Assembly: GCF_002220095.1 (NCBI RefSeq)
Contig: NZ_CP022372.1
Coordinates: forward strand, 1,088,501 to 1,152,500
Direction: 5' to 3'
Source of the DNA: Bosea sp. AS-1
GTDB lineage: Bacteria > Pseudomonadota > Alphaproteobacteria > Rhizobiales > Beijerinckiaceae
Length of the DNA: 64,000 nucleotides
Part shown: piece after piece, positions 61,722-64,000 of the stretch
How the letters are laid out: every line of letters begins with the position of its first letter
Position numbering within the stretch: the first letter of the stretch is position 1
Program-made: the position numbers and the translations under genes
The notes under the pieces: generated by a model
Databases searched by the model: none
What the model was told of the DNA's origin: nothing
The model's input: the letters and a program-made list of their open reading frames with translations, nothing else

Positions 61722-63610
61722 GGCACCAGCTCCTTCACATCGGCATCCGGGCGCGCCAGCACATAATGCCCTTCTCCAAGGGGAAGGTGTGTCAATTCGG
61801 CGTTATCGGCCCCGGCCTTGAAGGCGCTGCTCCAGGCGCTGTCGTCCGAGGCGCCGCCGGGTGCCGCCAGCTTGAAGTCGAGCCGTCGATCGAGATCGGC
61901 GAAGGGCACCGAGCGCAGCAGGGCCTTGGTGTAGGGGTGCACCGGCCGCGTGAACAGCGCGTGGCGCGGCGCGATCTCGACGATGCGGCCATTGGCCATC
62001 ACCGCGATACGGTCAGCCATATAGTTCACGACGGCGAGGTTGTGCGAGATGAACAGGAAGGTCAGGCCGCGCTCGGCCTGGAGGTCCTTGAGCAGGTTGA
62101 GGATCTGCGCCTGCACCGAGACGTCCAGCGCCGAGACGGGCTCGTCGCAGATGACCAACTCGGGGTCGAGAGCGAGCGCACGCGCAATGCCGATGCGCTG
62201 GCGCTGCCCGCCGGAGAAGGAGTGCGGATAGCGGTTGAGGAAGCGGGTATCGAGGCCGACATCCTGCATCAGCGCCTTGACCCGCTCGGCCTGCTCCGGC
62301 GCCTCACCGCGCTCGTGGATGACCAGCGGCTCGCGCAGGATGTTCTTCACCGTCATGCGCGGGGAGAGCGACGAGACCGGGTCCTGGAAGATCATCTGGA
62401 CGCGCGGACGGAAGGCACGCAGGGCATCGCCTTCGAGAGCCAGCATGTCGACTCGCTCATGGCCGTCGTCGAAGATCACCTCGCCGGAATCGGGCGTGAC
62501 GGCGCGCATGACGATCTTGCTGACCGTGGTCTTGCCGCAGCCGCTCTCGCCGACCAGGCCGAGGCATTCGCCCCGCCGGATATCGAAGGAGACGTCGTTG
62601 ACCGCCTTGACGACCGACAGGCTGCCCTTGCCGAAGAAGCCGCGCGAGCCGGTGACATAGGTCTTATGGAGGTTGCGGACCCGCAGCAGCGGCGCCGTGC
62701 CGGCGACAGGTGCGGGGGGCTTCGCGGCAGCGGGCGGACGCGGGCGGGCCTCGCGCAGCGCGACGAGGCGCTCGCCCTCGTCCATGTCAAAATGGGGCGA
62801 GGCCTTCAGCAGCGCCTTGAGATAGGGATGGCGCGGGCGCCGGAAGATGTCCTCGACGGGGCCGCGCTCCATGATCTCGCCGTGGAAGATGACGACGACC
62901 TCGTCGGCCATGTTGGCGACGACGCCGAGATCATGGGTGATCAGCAGGATCGCCATGCCCATCTCGGCCTGGAGATCGCGCATCAGATCGAGCACCTGGG
63001 CCTGGATGGTGACGTCGAGCGCGGTCGTCGGCTCGTCGGCGATGAGCAGGGCCGGCTGGCAGATCAGCGCCATGGCCAGCATGGCGCGCTGGCGCAGGCC
63101 CCCGGACAATTCGAACGGATAGAGCCCATAGGCGCGGTGCGGGTTCTTGAAGCCGACGCGCTTGAGCATCGCCTCGATCAGGTCGCGGGCCTGCGCCTTC
63201 GGCATCGGCCGGTGGAGGAGCAGCGCCTCCTGAATCTGGTTGCCGATGGTGTGGACCGGCGAGAGCGACGACATCGGCTCCTGGAAGATCATGCCGATGC
63301 GCCCGCCGCGGAGCGCCCGGATGCCCGGGCCCTCGCGGGGCAGGGCAGCGATGTCGATCACGGTCTCGGGTGCCAGCGGGTCGCGGAACAGAATCTCGCC
63401 GCCGGTGATGTCGCCGGCACGCGGCAGCAGGCCCATGATCGCCTGCGAGATCACCGATTTGCCCGAGCCGGATTCGCCGACGAGCGCGACGGTCTTCCCT
63501 GCAGGCACGCGCAGGCTCACGCCCTTCACGACGTCGCGAGCCAGTCCGTGAACCGTGAAGCCGATGCGCAGGTCGCTGACGCGAAGGATATCCATAGACC
63601 GAACTGACAT
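61718..63610 (-). CDS. yejF: Oligopeptide ABC importer ATPase YejF (two ABC domains)
   Basis: A 630-residue protein with tandem ABC domains. The first has [22 protein letters not shown] and [13 protein letters not shown]; the second has [26 protein letters not shown] and [12 protein letters not shown]. Both end with oligopeptide-type C-terminal motifs. A Pro/Ala linker lies at about residue 285-300. AGGGGAC precedes the ATG at 63610; Met6 is possible. It heads the string, an F-A-B-E order unlike A-B-E-F of E. coli. Confidence 0.95.
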   Translation of the reverse strand: MSVRSMDILRVSDLRIGFTVHGLARDVVKGVSLRVPAGKTVALVGESGSGKSVISQAIMGLLPRAGDITGGEILFRDPLAPETVIDIAALPREGPGIRALRGGRIGMIFQEPMSSLSPVHTIGNQIQEALLLHRPMPKAQARDLIEAMLKRVGFKNPHRAYGLYPFELSGGLRQRAMLAMALICQPALLIADEPTTALDVTIQAQVLDLMRDLQAEMGMAILLITHDLGVVANMADEVVVIFHGEIMERGPVEDIFRRPRHPYLKALLKASPHFDMDEGERLVALREARPRPPAAAKPPAPVAGTAPLLRVRNLHKTYVTGSRGFFGKGSLSVVKAVNDVSFDIRRGECLGLVGESGCGKTTVSKIVMRAVTPDSGEVIFDDGHERVDMLALEGDALRAFRPRVQMIFQDPVSSLSPRMTVKNILREPLVIHERGEAPEQAERVKALMQDVGLDTRFLNRYPHSFSGGQRQRIGIARALALDPELVICDEPVSALDVSVQAQILNLLKDLQAERGLTFLFISHNLAVVNYMADRIAVMANGRIVEIAPRHALFTRPVHPYTKALLRSVPFADLDRRLDFKLAAPGGASDDSAWSSAFKAGADNAELTHLPLGEGHYVLARPDADVKELVP

Positions 63611-63694
63611 GTCCCCTTTGGTGAGGTTCCATCCTCACCCGACGTCACTAGACGTCGAAAGTTCCGTCTTGCCAATGGCTTTCGGCAGGCTGGC

Positions 63695-64000
63695 TCATTC
63701 GGCCGGACATTGCCCGGCGCGGATGACATCGCTGCAACGCGGGCCGCGGCGGAAATCGTCGTAGCTGATGCTCCAGGGCAGCGCGTTGGGCGCGCGATAC
63801 GGACCGAACTTGAAATACTGGTTACGGTCGAGGCCCGGCGCCGCGTGGCCGATATGGCCCTTGACCGTGACGATCGGGACGCCGTCGGCCAGGATCTCCA
63901 CATGCCCGTCGCCGGCCGGTCCCGGTCGCGAGCGGACGACGAAATCGATCCAGCCCTTCTGCGCCGATGGAAGATCCGCGTGGCGCGTCACCCGGATGCC
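63695..64000 (-). CDS. Polysaccharide-lyase-like protein, C-terminal fragment
   Basis: The last 101 codons of a gene that continues beyond 64000. The segment GWIDFVVRSRPGPAGDGHVEI, then ILADGVPIVTVKG, and YFKFGPYRAPNALPWSISYDDF fits the heparin lyase I-like polysaccharide lyase family, in which the beta-jelly-roll strands end with a YFKFGxYR motif. I split the long motif as GWIDFVVRS and YFKFGPYR. It is upstream of yejF by 84 bases and in the same direction. Substrate unknown. Confidence 0.72.
   Translation of the reverse strand, partial: GIRVTRHADLPSAQKGWIDFVVRSRPGPAGDGHVEILADGVPIVTVKGHIGHAAPGLDRNQYFKFGPYRAPNALPWSISYDDFRRGPRCSDVIRAGQCPAE

Noticed and set aside
61694..63607. A 637-codon plus-strand frame opposite yejF
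   Set aside because: Fully antisense to a tandem ABC ATPase with all motifs intact.

Overview
This 64 kb, high-GC window reads as chromosomal backbone of an alphaproteobacterium of the order Hyphomicrobiales (Rhizobiales), perhaps Bosea or a relative. The order-level call rests on gene families and gene order: tsaD-gpsA beside hemD/mic60/hemY, an RpoH-type sigma factor, CpdR, the ftsE-ftsX-ydcF-plsC string, DUF2125, etfB-etfA-hbd with cobalamin adenosyltransferase and a HIG1 protein, and two families of palindromic intergenic repeats. The genus is a guess. I see no prophage, insertion sequence, CRISPR array, rRNA or integrase. One tRNA (Leu, CAA) is present. No gene-free gap exceeds 300 bases.

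Layout. 1-3.1 kb: minus-strand string acs (partial), EVE-domain protein, a small unknown, gpsA and tsaD. 3.4-9.2 kb: plus-strand hemD fused to a Mic60/mitofilin-like region, hemY, rluD and rpoH, closed by a strong terminator. 9.2-15 kb: DUF2125, a ChaC-like glutathione cyclotransferase, and the minus-strand ftsE-ftsX-ydcF-plsC operon. 15-21.7 kb: zinc-ribbon protein, hpt, cpdR, a trans-sulfuration PLP enzyme, a GH19 lysozyme-like gene whose ribosome-binding site lies in a perfect hairpin, then a cysteine-dioxygenase-like gene, an Lrp-type regulator and a Tat-exported class V aminotransferase-fold enzyme. 21.8-26.1 kb: prfC, an ABC-2 exporter, a 24-residue membrane micropeptide and an Ada-like cysteine protein.

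26.3-32.8 kb: an EamA/SMR-type small transporter, a 39-residue protein, an extended SDR and a class III aminotransferase in one operon. Across a bidirectional terminator follow a thioredoxin and a DprE1 / decaprenyl-phosphate phosphoribosyltransferase pair, suggesting envelope sugar or lipid chemistry. 33-35.9 kb: DUF533/TerB protein, tandem AprI/Inh-like protein and a 2-hydroxyacid dehydrogenase. 36-45.4 kb: a carbohydrate or sugar-acid uptake and oxidation region with a FadR-type GntR regulator, a four-gene ABC importer, two beta-hydroxyacid dehydrogenases, a LacI regulator and an Asp/Glu/hydantoin racemase-family gene.

45.5-54.1 kb: small membrane proteins, tRNA-Leu, YqaA/DedA-like protein, dsbB, an HNH endonuclease-like protein, DUF3060, hbd-etfA-etfB, rhomboid protease, cobalamin adenosyltransferase, a PagL-like lipid A deacylase and a HIG1 protein. 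54.2-63.6 kb: a long minus-strand string of the oligopeptide importer yejF-A-B-E running with overlapping genes into a family 4 glycosyltransferase and a polysaccharide-deacetylase-like protein, then a second glycosyltransferase. 63.7-64 kb: the 3' end of a polysaccharide-lyase-like gene.
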